DNA of 64,000 nt from the NCBI GenBank assembly GCA_963989245.1, contig OZ022346.1, positions 49,832,627 to 49,896,626 on the forward strand, given 5' to 3'. This DNA is from Nansenia antarctica (taxonomy: Eukaryota > Chordata > Actinopteri > Argentiniformes > Microstomatidae). Shown here piece after piece: positions 1 to 12,900 of this stretch. Position 1 is the first letter of the stretch. Every line of letters begins with the position of its first letter. Under the pieces are notes generated by a model. The model ran no database searches. It had not been told where the DNA came from and was given only the letters and a program-made list of their open reading frames with translations. A program made the translations under genes and the position numbers.

Positions 1-411
1 ACTACTATAGTGAGCTTACACATTGACATTTGAAACAGAGCATGCTAGTGAAGAATTTCAGAGTGTTTTGATACGTTATGTGAATGAATGTAAGTAATAA
101 GATATGAGTAGCTCTCGGCCACTTACATTTTTTCAAAGTAGCTCTCGGATGAAAAAAGGTTGGAGACCCCTGATCTAAAATAACCGATATATTATATAAC
201 CGCCTTTTTTGTTTCATGTGGTGCTGTTGATGTGGTGAAATTAGTAGCCTATGGCTAATTAAAACTTGTAAGTCCCAACGCTGTGTGGGCATGATTCGCG
301 CGCGTGCATGAGAACATTTCGCACTGTTATTTTGGAGACCCCCATAAAGCTCAGCTTATAACTCGAACCCTGAGTAAGACAGGATCATTATAAGTGAATG
401 AAGGACACATA
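1..411. other. Non-coding flank, no gene recognised
   Basis: No exon with convincing splice sites or protein similarity is seen on either strand. The later exons of aicda would lie on this side of the gene, but no match to the tryptophan-rich fourth exon of AID was found, so they are probably outside the window. Confidence 0.5.
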
Positions 412-771
412 GTACACTGGCGGACTCAAGGGGGGGGGGGGGGGGGGGGGCAGGGGGGACGACCGCCCCTCCTGGTTCCCCCACTGTTGAAAAACGTCTG
501 ACTTAAGTGCCCTTTTGAGTGGCGAAAATGAGAGGGCGTGCCCTATTGGTGCCTCTCCAATGGTCTAAATTTGACCATGTGCCCCCACAGTTGAAAAACG
601 TCGCACGAAAGTGCCCTTTTGAGTGGCAAAATTAGAAGATGTGCCCTATTGGCTGCCCTTCCAATGGTCGAAACTTGACCATGTGCACTGATGGGGTCCC
701 ATGTTGTGCAGTATATGCCCTTTTTTTCTTTTTGCCCCCCCTGCCCTTCAAACAGCCTGAGTCCGCCACTG
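412..771. mobile_element. hAT-like MITE with 8-bp target duplication
   Basis: The ends are inverted (CTGGCGGACTC near the left, GAGTCCGCCA at the right) and flanked by the 8-bp direct repeat GACACATA (404-411 and 772-779), the duplication length of hAT elements. The interior holds a poly-G run (430-450) and two tandem copies of a roughly 100-bp unit (about 485-580 and 587-685). No transposase is present. It ends about 80 bp from an aicda splice donor. Confidence 0.75.
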
Positions 772-852
772 GACACATACCCTGTATTTTGAAACACACA
801 CACCTCCACACACACACACAAACTCAAACTCAAACTCACTCCTCCCTTTTAC

Positions 853-1144
853 CTTTATAGGTCATGATGGTGAGCTGTGCTCCGGCCTTATTCAGCACGC
901 GGAGCCCCTCTCTATGGAGGCTGTGCTCAGGGTCGCAGAAGTAGAGGCGGGAGACGAAGATCCTCAGCTTCAGGTTGGGGGTCCGCCTGAGGAACTGGGC
1001 CAGCCGGTGGGAGCAGTCTGAGCAGGGGGACCAGGAGCAGAACCAGGTCACAGAGTAACACAGCCTCACCCCCCCGCCACCACCACAACCTCCAGAACCC
1101 CACAGGCCAGGGCACAGGGCTCCCAGGTGACGCAGGAACAACAA
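853..1144 (-). CDS. aicda: aicda exon 3: catalytic core of activation-induced cytidine deaminase
   Basis: AID deaminates cytosine to uracil in single-stranded immunoglobulin DNA, driving somatic hypermutation. This exon (292 bp) has an acceptor CAG at 1145-1147 and a donor GTAAAA at 847-852. It encodes LLFLRHLGALCPGLWG, then the zinc-binding SWSPCSDCS (PCxxC: both zinc cysteines plus the typical AID SWSPC context), then the LRIFVSRLYFC strand and a stretch ending IMTYK. All are hallmarks of fish AID rather than other APOBECs. A glycine-rich insertion (GSGGCGGGGG) sits between the second helix and RLCYSV, where zebrafish AID is shorter as I recall it. The frame is open. Exon 4 was not found in the window. 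Confidence 0.93.
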
Positions 1145-1438
1145 CTGGGGGGGTGGGTGAGAGGAGGAGGAAAGTGGAGGAGGAAGGAGTGGGGGGTGGG
1201 AGAGATAAGGTAAGGGAGACAGAGGTTAGTGGAAGGGGAGGGGAAAGAGTGGCAGAGAGAGGACAGGAAAGAGAATGATGGAGAGAAGGGGAAAATGAGG
1301 GGGGAAGGGAAGGGGAGATGGAGTGAGTGAGTGGCAGAGGAGAGAGAGAGAGTCAGTGTGGGAGATGAACACATTATGTTTTCATCATAATTACTTTTTC
1401 CATCATTCTCTCCCTCCTCCTCTCCCTTCCTTCCTCAC

Positions 1439-1604
1439 CTCTACGTGACAGCCGGTGCGATTGCGCAGGTGTCCGAAGTCGAAGGAGAGCGAGTCCGGGC
1501 CCACCCTCCTCTTCACGACGAAGCACAGGTAGGTTTCATGTCTTCCCCTGGCCCAGCGTATGTTGCTATAGTGGTACATGAACTTCTTTTGGGCCAGAAG
1601 CACA
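1439..1604 (-). CDS. aicda: aicda exon 2: N-terminal part of AID with the HVE active-site motif
   Basis: This 166-bp exon has an acceptor CAG at 1605-1607 and a donor GTGAGG at 1433-1438. It encodes VLLAQKKFMYHYSN, RWARGRHETYLCFVVKRR (basic substrate-binding and nuclear-localisation region, as known for AID), FDFGHLRNRTGCHVE. The final HVE supplies the zinc-binding histidine and the catalytic glutamate. It joins exon 3 in phase across a 294-bp intron that is purine-rich on the plus strand. The first base completes a codon begun in exon 1, which was not found; any exon 1 to the right would have to lie beyond the LINE and satellite. Confidence 0.93.
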
Positions 1605-1623
1605 CTGATGAAAACAAAGAGTG

Positions 1624-1901
1624 CGTGACGTTCGAATGATAAGGTTCTATCTCCATTTTTGTCAAAATTGAGTTTTTTTTACATAATCTGATCCATTAGG
1701 TGCTTATTAATGCCTGTGTGGTGTTTTTTTTTTTAAATGTTGACATTTTTGAGTTAGTAATTCATAAAATACAACGGTTCCATCTCACAAAACATAATGG
1801 AATGTAAAAGCTTTGACGCTCAATATCTCTGAACTGTACTAAACAGAGATAGAACCTTATCATTCTAAACGGAGATAGAACCTTATAGTTCTAAGGTCAC
1901 G
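1624..1901. mobile_element. MITE with about 30-bp terminal inverted repeats, copy 1
   Basis: It begins CGTGACGTTCGAATGATAAG and ends with the imperfect reverse complement (CCTTATAGTTCTAAGGTCACG). The motif GGTTCTATCTCC / GGAGATAGAACC lies inside each end. Related copies lie at 48010-48264 and 49440-49690. No coding capacity; superfamily not determined. Confidence 0.7.
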
Positions 1902-2077
1902 AGTGGTCTGTGGTCACACACACTGGAGTAGAGGTGCTGGAGTAGAGGTGCTGCAATAGACGCAAAGTCTCTCAAAATAGATATAGACTGTAGAGTTCAT
2001 TGAGACAAAAGCTGAGAGGCTACAAACCACCATTTTCGAAGTTGTAATAGCATAAAGCATGATGGAATGATCTGAAT
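1902..2077. other. Short spacer, nothing recognised
   Basis: Sequence between the MITE and the LINE tail. Only a duplicated GGAGTAGAGGTGCTG motif stands out. Confidence 0.4.
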
Positions 2078-3925
2078 AATAATAATAATAATAATAACTT
2101 TATTTGTATAGCGCTTTTCCTGCAAACGTTGCAGCTCAAAGTGCTTTAAAAGCAAGTGCAGTGATCCGAGACAACATCTGAAAGTGAGTGTTTAAAAGTG
2201 GGTAATGCTATAAAAGTGGTGAGTTTTAGTGACAACTGCAACGCATTCCAGTCAGTGGGGGCAGCAAACTGAAAAGAGTGACGGCCAAAGGAGGTGCGGA
2301 CTTTGGGGGGGACCAGAGTGATATATTTGTTGGAGCGGAGATTGCGAGTGCTGGATGAGAAGTTCAGTAGTAAGCAGAGGTAGGGGGGGATTTGCCGATG
2401 ATGGATTTATAGATGAACTGATACCAGTGGGTCAGTCGCCTGGTGTGGAGTGATGGCCAGTTGACTTGGGAATACAGGTCGCAGTGATGTGTATTGAAAG
2501 GGGCACCGGTGACAAAGCGGATGGCAGTGTGATGGATGACGTCCAGTTTATTGAGAAGGTTTTTGGGGGCAATCCTGTAAATGATATCTCCATAGTCCAG
2601 AATTGGCAGGATGGTCATTTTTACCAGAGTGTGTTTTGCAGAGTGGGTGAAGGAGGCTTTGTTGCGGTACAGGAAACCAATTCTTGTTCTGACTTTAGTG
2701 AGTAGGTTATTGATGTGGGTTTGGAAGGAGAGTGAACTATCAAGCCAGATACCTAGATATTTGTATGTGTTGACAAATTCTAGTACTGACCCATCCAGTG
2801 AGGTGATTTTTGGGGGACAGGAGGCTTGGGGTAGGGTCCGATTAAAGATCATGCATTTAGTTTTATCTGTGTTTAGGAGAAGATGGAGGTTGGAGAAGGC
2901 ATATTGGATGCTATTAAAGCTGTGTTGGAGATCGGTCAGGGCGGTGTTCAGAGAGGGGCCAGACGTGTAAAGAATGGTGTCGTCAGCGTACAGATGGATG
3001 TAAGAGTTTCCAGCCACGTGAGCAATGTTATTTATAAAAATATTAAATAGTGTTGGACCCAGAATGGAGCCCTGGGGGACACCCATGGACAGGGACATTG
3101 GGTCAGACAGCAGGCCTTCAGCTCTCACAGACTGCACACGACCAGAGAAGTAGTTGTTAAACCATGCCAGTCATTCCTCTGCGAGTCCAACATCCTTGAG
3201 TCTGTCAAGCAGGATGCAGTGGTCCACGGAGTCAAAGGCCTTAGCCAGGTCAATAAATACAGCTACACAGTAGTGCTTGGAGTCAAAGGCGCATATGATG
3301 TCGTTTAGCACTTTAAGTGTTGCAGAGACACAACCGTAGCCAGATCTAAAGCCGGATTGCGTAGTGCTGAAGATACTATAGGACTCCAGATGGTGGGTGA
3401 GCTGATTGTTGACCAGTTTCTCTAAGACTTTGGAGAGGCAGGGTAGGATGGATATAGGCCTGTAACAGTTTAGGTCTAACTTGTCACCTCCCTTGAAGAG
3501 TGGGATGACAGCAGCAGATTTCCAGTCCATGGGGAATTCTGAGGTTTGCAGGGAGAGGTTGAACAGACAGGTGATGGGGGCTGAGACAATGTGAGCTGCT
3601 AATTTCAGATAGAAAGGGTCCAGATCATCCAGCCCAGCTGATTTATAAGGGTCCAGTTTAAGCAACTCCCTAAGCACCTCACTCTCCTCTACTGGCTGGA
3701 AAGAGAAGCACGGAGTGCTTGGGGGGGGACCAGTGCTAGGGGTTGAGGCAGCAGTTGCAAAAGCAAGACCAGCCCTAACAAAGTGCTTGTTAAAACAGTC
3801 CACCATGGAGGCTTTATCTGAGATGACAATGTCCTCAGATTTGATTGCCGTGGGTAGTTGAGAGGATGTGTTTTTATTTTCCATGGTTTTGACAGTCTTC
3901 CAAAACTGTTTGGGGTCGGATCCGC
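2078..3925 (-). mobile_element. L2/CR1-clade LINE, reverse transcriptase with one nonsense codon, 5'-truncated
   Basis: A non-LTR retrotransposon that copied itself by target-primed reverse transcription. The 3' end (left) carries an (AAT)n tail at 2078-2097 and the sequence TTTATTTGTATAGCGC typical of fish L2-like tails. Reading on the minus strand, one frame runs from about 3923 to 2364. Visible RT motifs are AFDSVDHCILLDRL, the GVPQGSILGP turn and the catalytic YADDTILY. The only break is an in-frame TGA just below 3174, which splits the frame into 237 and 257 codons. The 5' portion (endonuclease, ORF1) is absent: the coding sequence stops abruptly where the 33-bp satellite begins. Clade assignment is by motif resemblance only. 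Confidence 0.85.
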
Positions 3926-3937
3926 ATGTCGAGAATT

Positions 3938-6900
3938 GAGTTAACTAGAACACTACTTTACATTGTTACCTAGTTAACTAGAACACTACTTTACATTGTT
4001 ACCTAGTTAACTAGAACACTACTTTACATTGTTACCTAGTTAACTAGAACACTACTTTACATTGTTACCTAGTTAACTACAACACTACTTTACATTGTTA
4101 CCTAGTTAACTAGAACACTACTTTACATTGTTACCTAGTTAACTACAACACTACTTTACATTGTTACCTAGTTAATTACAACACTACTTTACATTGTTAC
4201 CTAGTTAACTAGAACACTACTTTACATTGTTACCTAGTTAACTAGAACACTACTTTACATTGTTACCTAGTTAACTAGAACACTACTTTACCTTGTTACC
4301 TAGTTAACTAGAACACTACTTTACATTGTTACCTAGTTAACTAGAACACCACTTTACATTGTTACCTAGTTAACTAGAACACTACTTTACATTGTTACCT
4401 AGTTAACTAGAACAGTACTTTACATTGTTACCTAGTTAACTACAACACTACTTTACATTGTTACCTAGTTAACTAGAACACCACTTTACATTGTTACCTA
4501 GTTAACTACAACACTACTTTACATTGTTACCTAGTTAACTAGAACACTACTTTACATTGTTACCTAGTTAACTAGAACACTACTTTACATTGTTACCTAG
4601 TTAACTAGAACACTACTTTACATTGTTACCTAGTTAACTACAACACTACTTTACATTGTTACCTAGTTAACTAGAACACTACTTTACATTGTTACCTAGT
4701 TAACTAGAACACTACTTTACATTGTTACCTAGTTAACTAGAACACTACTTTACATTGTTACCTAGTTAACTAGAACACTACTTTACATTGTTACCTAGTT
4801 AACTAGAACACTACTTTACCTTGTTACCTAGTTAACTAGAACACTACTTTACATTGTTACCTAGTTAACTAGAACACTACTTTACATTGTTACCTAGTTA
4901 ACTAGAACACTACTTTACATTGTTACCTAGTTAACTAGAACACTACTTTACATTGTTACCTAGTTAACTAGAACACCACTTTACATTGTTACCTAGTTAA
5001 CTACAACACTACTTTACATTGTTACCTAGTTAACTACAACACTCCTTTACATTGTTACCTAGTTAACTAGAACACCACTTTACATTGTTACCTAGTTAAC
5101 TACAACACTACTTTACATTGTTACCTAGTAAACTACAACACTACTTTACATTGTTACCTAGTTAACTAGAACACTACTTTACATTGTTACCTAGTTAACT
5201 AGAACACTACTTTACATTGTTACCTAGTTAACTAGAACACTACTTTACATTGTTACCTAGTTAACTAGAACACTACTTTACATTGTTACCTAGTTAACTA
5301 CAACACTACTTTACATTGTTACCTAGTTAACTAGAACACAACTTTACATTGTTACCTAGTTAACTAGAACACTACTTTACATTGTTACCTAGTTAACTAC
5401 AACACTACTTTACATTGTTACCTAGTTAACTAGAACACCACTTTACATTGTTACCTTGTTAACTAGAACACTACTTTACATTGTTACCTAGTTTACTAGA
5501 ACACTACTTTACATTGTTACCTAGTTAACTAGAACACTACTTTACATTGTTACCTAGTTAACTAGAACACTACTTTACCTTGTTACCTAGTTAACTACAT
5601 TGTTACACTACTTTACATTGTTACCTAGGTAACTACAACACTACTTTACATTGTTACCTAGTTAACTAGAACACCACTTTACATTGTTACCTAGTTAACT
5701 AGAACACCACTTTACATTGTTACCTAGTTAACTAGAACACCACTTTACATTGTTACCTAGTTAACTACAACACTACTTTACATTGTTACCTAGTTAACTA
5801 GAACACCACTTTACATTGTTACCTAGTTAACTACAACACTACTTTACATTGTTACCTAGTTAACTACAACACTACTTTACATTGTTACCTATTTAACTAC
5901 AACACTACTTTACCTTGTTACCTAGTTAACTAGACCACTACTTTACATTGTTACCTAGTTAACTACAACACTACTTTACATTGTTACCTAGTTAACTACA
6001 ACACTACTTTACATTGTTACCTAGATAACTAGAACACTACTTTACATTGTTACCTAGTTAACTAGAACACTACTTTACATTGTTACCTAGTTAACTAGAA
6101 CACTACTTTACATTGTTACCTAGTTAACTAGAACACTACTTTACCTTGTTACCTAGTTAACTAGAACACTACTTTACATTGTTACCTAGTTAACTAGAAC
6201 ACTACTTTACATTGTTACCTAGTTAACTAGAACACCACTTTACATTGTTACCTAGTTAACTAGAACACTACTTTACATTGTTACCTAGTTAACTAGAACA
6301 CTACTTTACATTGTTACCTAGTTAACTAGAACACTACTTTACATTGTTACCTAGTTAACTAGAACACTACTTTACATTGTTACCTAGTTAACTAGAACAC
6401 TACTTTACCTTGTTACCTAGTTAACTAGACCACTACTTTACATTGTTACCTAGTTAACTACAACACTACTTTACATTGTTACCTAGTTAACTAGAACACT
6501 ACTTACATTGTTACCTAGATAACTAGAACACTACTTTACCTTGTTACCTAGTTAACTAGAACACTACTTTACATTGTTACCTAGTTAACTAGAACACTAC
6601 TTTACATTGTAACCTAGTTAACTAGAACACTACTTTACCTTGTTACCTAGTTAACTAGAACACTACTTTACATTGTTACCTAGTTAACTAGAACACTACT
6701 TTACATTGTTACCTAGTTAACTAGAACACCACTTTACATTGTTACCTAGTTAACTAGAACACTACTTTACATTGTTACCTAGTTAACTAGAACACTACTT
6801 TACATTGTTACCTAGTTAACTAGAACACTACTTTACATTGTTACCTAGTTAACTAGAACACTACTTTACCTTGTTACCTAGTTAACTAGAACACCACTTT

Positions 6901-9900
6901 ACATTGTTACCTAGTTAACTACAACACTCCTTTACATTGTTACCTAGTTAACTAGAACACTACTTTACATTGTTACCTAGTTAACTAGAACACTACTTTA
7001 CATTGTTACCTAGTTAACTACAACACTACTTTACATTGTTACCTAGTTAACTAGAACACCACTTTACATTGTTACCTAGTTAACTACAACACTACTTTAC
7101 ATTGTTACCTAGTTAACTACAACACTACTTTACATTGTTACCTAGTTAACTACAACACTACTTTACATTGTTACCTAGTTAACTAGAACACCACTTTACA
7201 TTGTTACCTAGTTAACTACAACACTACTTTACATTGTTACCTAGTTAACTAGAACACTACTTTACATTGTTACCTAGTTAACTACAACACTACTTTACAT
7301 TGTTACCTAGTTAACTACAACACTACTTTACATTGTTACCTAGTTAACTAGAACACTACTTTACATTGTTACCTAGTTAACTAGAACACTACTTTACCTT
7401 GTTACCTAGTTAACTACAACACTACTTTACCTTGTTACCTAGTTAACTAGACCACTACTTTACATTGTTACCTAGTTAACTACAACACTACTTTACATTG
7501 TTACCTAGTTAACTACAACACTACTTTACATTGTTACCTAGATAACTAGAACACTACTTTACATTGTTACCTAGTTAACTAGAACACTACTTTACATTGT
7601 TACCTAGTTAACTAGAACACTACTTTACATTGTTACCTAGTTAACTAGAACACTACTTTACCTTGTTACCTAGTTAACTAGAACACTACTTTACATTGTT
7701 ACCTAGTTAACTAGAACACTACTTTACATTGTTACCTAGTTAACTAGAACACCACTTTACATTGTTACCTAGTTAACTAGAACACTACTTTACATTGTTA
7801 CCTAGTTAACTAGAACACTACTTTACATTGTTACCTAGTTAACTAGAACACTACTTTACATTGTTACCTAGTTAACTAGAACACTACTTTACATTGTTAC
7901 CTAGTTAACTAGAACACTACTTTACCTTGTTACCTAGTTAACTAGACCACTACTTTACATTGTTACCTAGTTAACTACAACACTACTTTACATTGTTACC
8001 TAGTTAACTAGAACACTACTTACATTGTTACCTAGATAACTAGAACACTACTTTACATTGTTACCTAGTTAACTAGAACACTACTTTACATTGTTACCTA
8101 GTTAACTAGAACACTACTTTACATTGTTACCTAGTTAACTAGAACACTACTTTACCTTGTTACCTAGTTAACTAGAACACTACTTTACATTGTTACCTAG
8201 TTAACTAGAACACTACTTTACATTGTTACCTAGTTAACTAGAACACCACTTTACATTGTTACCTAGTTAACTAGAACACTACTTTACATTGTTACCTAGT
8301 TAACTAGAACACTACTTTACATTGTTACCTAGTTAACTAGAACACTACTTTACATTGTTACCTAGTTAACTAGAACACTACTTTACCTTGTTACCTAGTT
8401 AACTAGAACACCACTTTACATTGTTACCTAGTTAACTACAACACTCCTTTACATTGTTACCTAGTTAACTAGAACACCACTTTACATTGTTACCTAGTTA
8501 ACTACAACACTACTTTACATTGTTACCTAGTTAACTACAACACTACTTTACATTGTTACCTAGTTAACTAGAACACTACTTTACATTGTTACCTAGTTAA
8601 CTAGAACACTACTTTACATTGTTACCTAGTTAACTAGAACACTACTTTACCTTGTTACCTAGTTAACTAGAACACTACTTTACATTGTTACCTAGTTAAC
8701 TAGAACACCACTTTACATTGTTACCTAGTTAACTAGAACACTACTTTACATTGTTACCTAGTTAACTACAACACTCCTTTACATTGTTACCTAGTTAACT
8801 AGAACACCACTTTACATTGTTACCTAGTTAACTACAACACTACTTTACATTGTTACCTAGTTAACTACAACACTACTTTACATTGTTACCTAGTTAACTA
8901 GAACACTACTTTACATTGTTACCTAGTTAACTAGAACACTACTTTACATTGTTACCTAGTTAACTAGAACACTACTTTACATTGTTACCTAGTTAACTAG
9001 AACACTACTTTACCTTGTTACCTAGTTAACTAGAACACCACTTTACATTGTTACCTAGTTAACTACAACACTCCTTTACATTGTTACCTAGTTAACTAGA
9101 ACACCACTTTACATTGTTACCTAGTTAACTACAACACTACTTTACATTGTTACCTAGTTAACTACAACACTACTTTACATTGTTACCTAGTTAACTAGAA
9201 CACTACTTTACATTGTTACCTAGTTAACTAGAACACTACTTTACATTGTTACCTAGTTAACTAGAACACTACTTTACCTTGTTACCTAGTTAACTAGAAC
9301 ACTACTTTACATTGTTACCTAGTTAACTAGAACACCACTTTACATTGTTACCTAGTTAACTAGAACACTACTTTACATTGTTACCTAGTTAACTAGAACA
9401 GTACTTTACATTGTTACCTAGTTAACTACAACACTACTTTACATTGTTACCTAGTTAACTAGAACACCACTTTACATTGTTACCTAGTTAACTACAACAC
9501 TACTTTACATTGTTACCTAGTTAACTAGAACACTACTTTACATTGTTACCTAGTTAACTAGAACACTACTTTACATTGTTACCTAGTTAACTAGAACACT
9601 ACTTTACATTGTTACCTAGTTAACTACAACACTACTTTACATTGTTACCTAGTTAACTAGAACACTACTTTACATTGTTACCTAGTTAACTAGAACACTA
9701 CTTTACATTGTTACCTAGTTAACTAGAACACTACTTTACATTGTTACCTAGTTAACTAGAACACTACTTTACATTGTTACCTAGTTAACTAGAACACTAC
9801 TTTACCTTGTTACCTAGTTAACTAGAACACTACTTTACATTGTTACCTAGTTAACTAGAACACTACTTTACATTGTTACCTAGTTAACTAGAACACTACT

Positions 9901-12900
9901 TTACCTTGTTACCTAGTTAACTAGAACACTACTTTACATTGTTACCTAGTTAACTAGAACACTACTTTACATTGTTACCTAGTTAACTAGAACACTACTT
10001 TACATTGTTACCTAGTTAACTAGAACACTACTTTACATTGTTACCTAGTTAACTAGAACACCACTTTACATTGTTACCTAGTTAACTACAACACTACTTT
10101 ACATTGTTACCTAGTTAACTACAACACTCCTTTACATTGTTACCTAGTTAACTAGAACACTACTTTACATTGTTACCTAGTTAACTAGAACACTACTTTA
10201 CATTGTTACCTAGTTAACTAGAACACTACTTTACATTGTTACCTAGTTAACTAGAACACTACTTTACATTGTTACCTAGTTAACTACAACACTACTTTAC
10301 ATTGTTACCTAGTTAACTAGAACACAACTTTACATTGTTACCTAGTTAACTAGAACACTACTTTACATTGTTACCTAGTTAACTACAACACTACTTTACA
10401 TTGTTACCTAGTTAACTAGAACACCACTTTACATTGTTACCTAGTTAACTAGAACACTACTTTACATTGTTACCTAGTTTACTAGAACACTACTTTACAT
10501 TGTTACCTAGTTAACTAGAACACTACTTTACATTGTTACCTAGTTAACTAGAACACTACTTTACCTTGTTACCTAGTTAACTACATTGTTACACTACTTT
10601 ACATTGTTACCTAGGTAACTACAACACTACTTTACATTGTTACCTAGTTAACTAGAACACCACTTTACATTGTTACCTAGTTAACTAGAACACCACTTTA
10701 CATTGTTACCTAGTTAACTAGAACACCACTTTACATTGTTACCTAGTTAACTACAACACTACTTTACATTGTTACCTAGTTAACTAGAACACCACTTTAC
10801 ATTGTTACCTAGTTAACTACAACACTACTTTACATTGTTACCTAGTTAACTACAACACTACTTTACATTGTTACCTATTTAACTACAACACTACTTTACC
10901 TTGTTACCTAGTTAACTAGACCACTACTTTACATTGTTAACTAGTTAACTACAACACTACTTTACATTGTTACCTAGTTAACTACAACACTACTTTACAT
11001 TGTTACCTAGATAACTAGAACACTACTTTACATTGTTACCTAGTTAACTAGAACACTACTTTACATTGTTACCTAGTTAACTAGAACACTACTTTACATT
11101 GTTACCTAGTTAACTAGAACACTACTTTACCTTGTTACCTAGTTAACTAGAACACTACTTTACATTGTTACCTAGTTAACTAGAACACTACTTTACATTG
11201 TTACCTAGTTAACTAGAACACCACTTTACATTGTTACCTAGTTAACTAGAACACTACTTTACATTGTTACCTAGTTAACTAGAACACTACTTTACATTGT
11301 TACCTAGTTAACTAGAACACTACTTTACATTGTTACCTAGTTAACTAGAACACTACTTTACATTGTTACCTAGTTAACTAGAACACTACTTTACCTTGTT
11401 ACCTAGTTAACTAGACCACTACTTTACATTGTTACCTAGTTAACTACAACACTACTTTACATTGTTACCTAGTTAACTAGAACACTACTTACATTGTTAC
11501 CTAGATAACTAGAACACTACTTTACATTGTTACCTAGTTAACTAGAACACTACTTTACATTGTTACCTAGTTAACTAGAACACTACTTTACATTGTAACC
11601 TAGTTAACTAGAACACTACTTTACCTTGTTACCTAGTTAACTAGAACACTACTTTACATTGTTACCTAGTTAACTAGAACACTACTTTACATTGTTACCT
11701 AGTTAACTAGAACACCACTTTACATTGTTACCTAGTTAACTAGAACACTACTTTACATTGTTACCTAGTTAACTAGAACACTACTTTACATTGTTACCTA
11801 GTTAACTAGAACACTACTTTACATTGTTACCTAGTTAACTAGAACACTACTTTACCTTGTTACCTAGTTAACTAGAACACCACTTTACATTGTTACCTAG
11901 TTAACTACAACACTCCTTTACATTGTTACCTAGTTAACTAGAAAACCACTTTACATTGTTACCTAGTTAACTACAACACTACTTTACATTGTTACCTAGT
12001 TAACTAGAACACTACTTTACATTGTTACCTAGTTAACTAGAACACTACTTTACATTGTTACCTAGTTAACTACAACACTACTTTACATTGTTACCTAGTT
12101 AACTAGAACACCACTTTACATTGTTACCTAGTTAACTACAACACTACTTTACATTGTTACCTAGTTAACTACAACACTACTTTACATTGTTACCTAGTTA
12201 ACTACAACACTACTTTACATTGTTACCTAGTTAACTAGAACACCACTTTACATTGTTACCTAGTTAACTACAACACTACTTTACATTGTTACCTAGTTAA
12301 CTAGAACACTACTTTACATTGTTACCTAGTTAACTACAACACTACTTTACATTGTTACCTAGTTAACTACAACACTACTTTACATTGTTACCTAGTTAAC
12401 TAGAACACTACTTTACATTGTTACCTAGTTAACTAGAACACTACTTTACATTGTTACCTAGTTAACTAGAACACTACTTTACCTTGTTACCTAGTTAACT
12501 ACAACACTACTTTACCTTGTTACCTAGTTAACTAGACCACTACTTTACATTGTTACCTAGTTAACTACAACACTACTTTACATTGTTACCTAGTTAACTA
12601 CAACACTACTTTACATTGTTACCTAGATAACTAGAACACTACTTTACATTGTTACCTAGTTAACTAGAACACTACTTTACATTGTTACCTAGTTAACTAG
12701 AACACTACTTTACATTGTTACCTAGTTAACTAGAACACTACTTTACCTTGTTACCTAGTTAACTAGAACACTACTTTACATTGTTACCTAGTTAACTAGA
12801 ACACTACTTTACATTGTTACCTAGTTAACTAGAACACCACTTTACATTGTTACCTAGTTAACTAGAACACTACTTTACATTGTTACCTAGTTAACTAGAA

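Noticed and set aside
5..292. 95-codon minus-strand frame at the window start
   Set aside because: No similarity, no splice context, and it is not the expected aicda exon 4.
3926..3940. Satellite array flanked by MITE family M ends
   Set aside because: The GGATCCGCATGTCG at the left junction looked like the MITE end, but most of it is in-frame LINE coding sequence (DPKQFW); no MITE border is demonstrable there.
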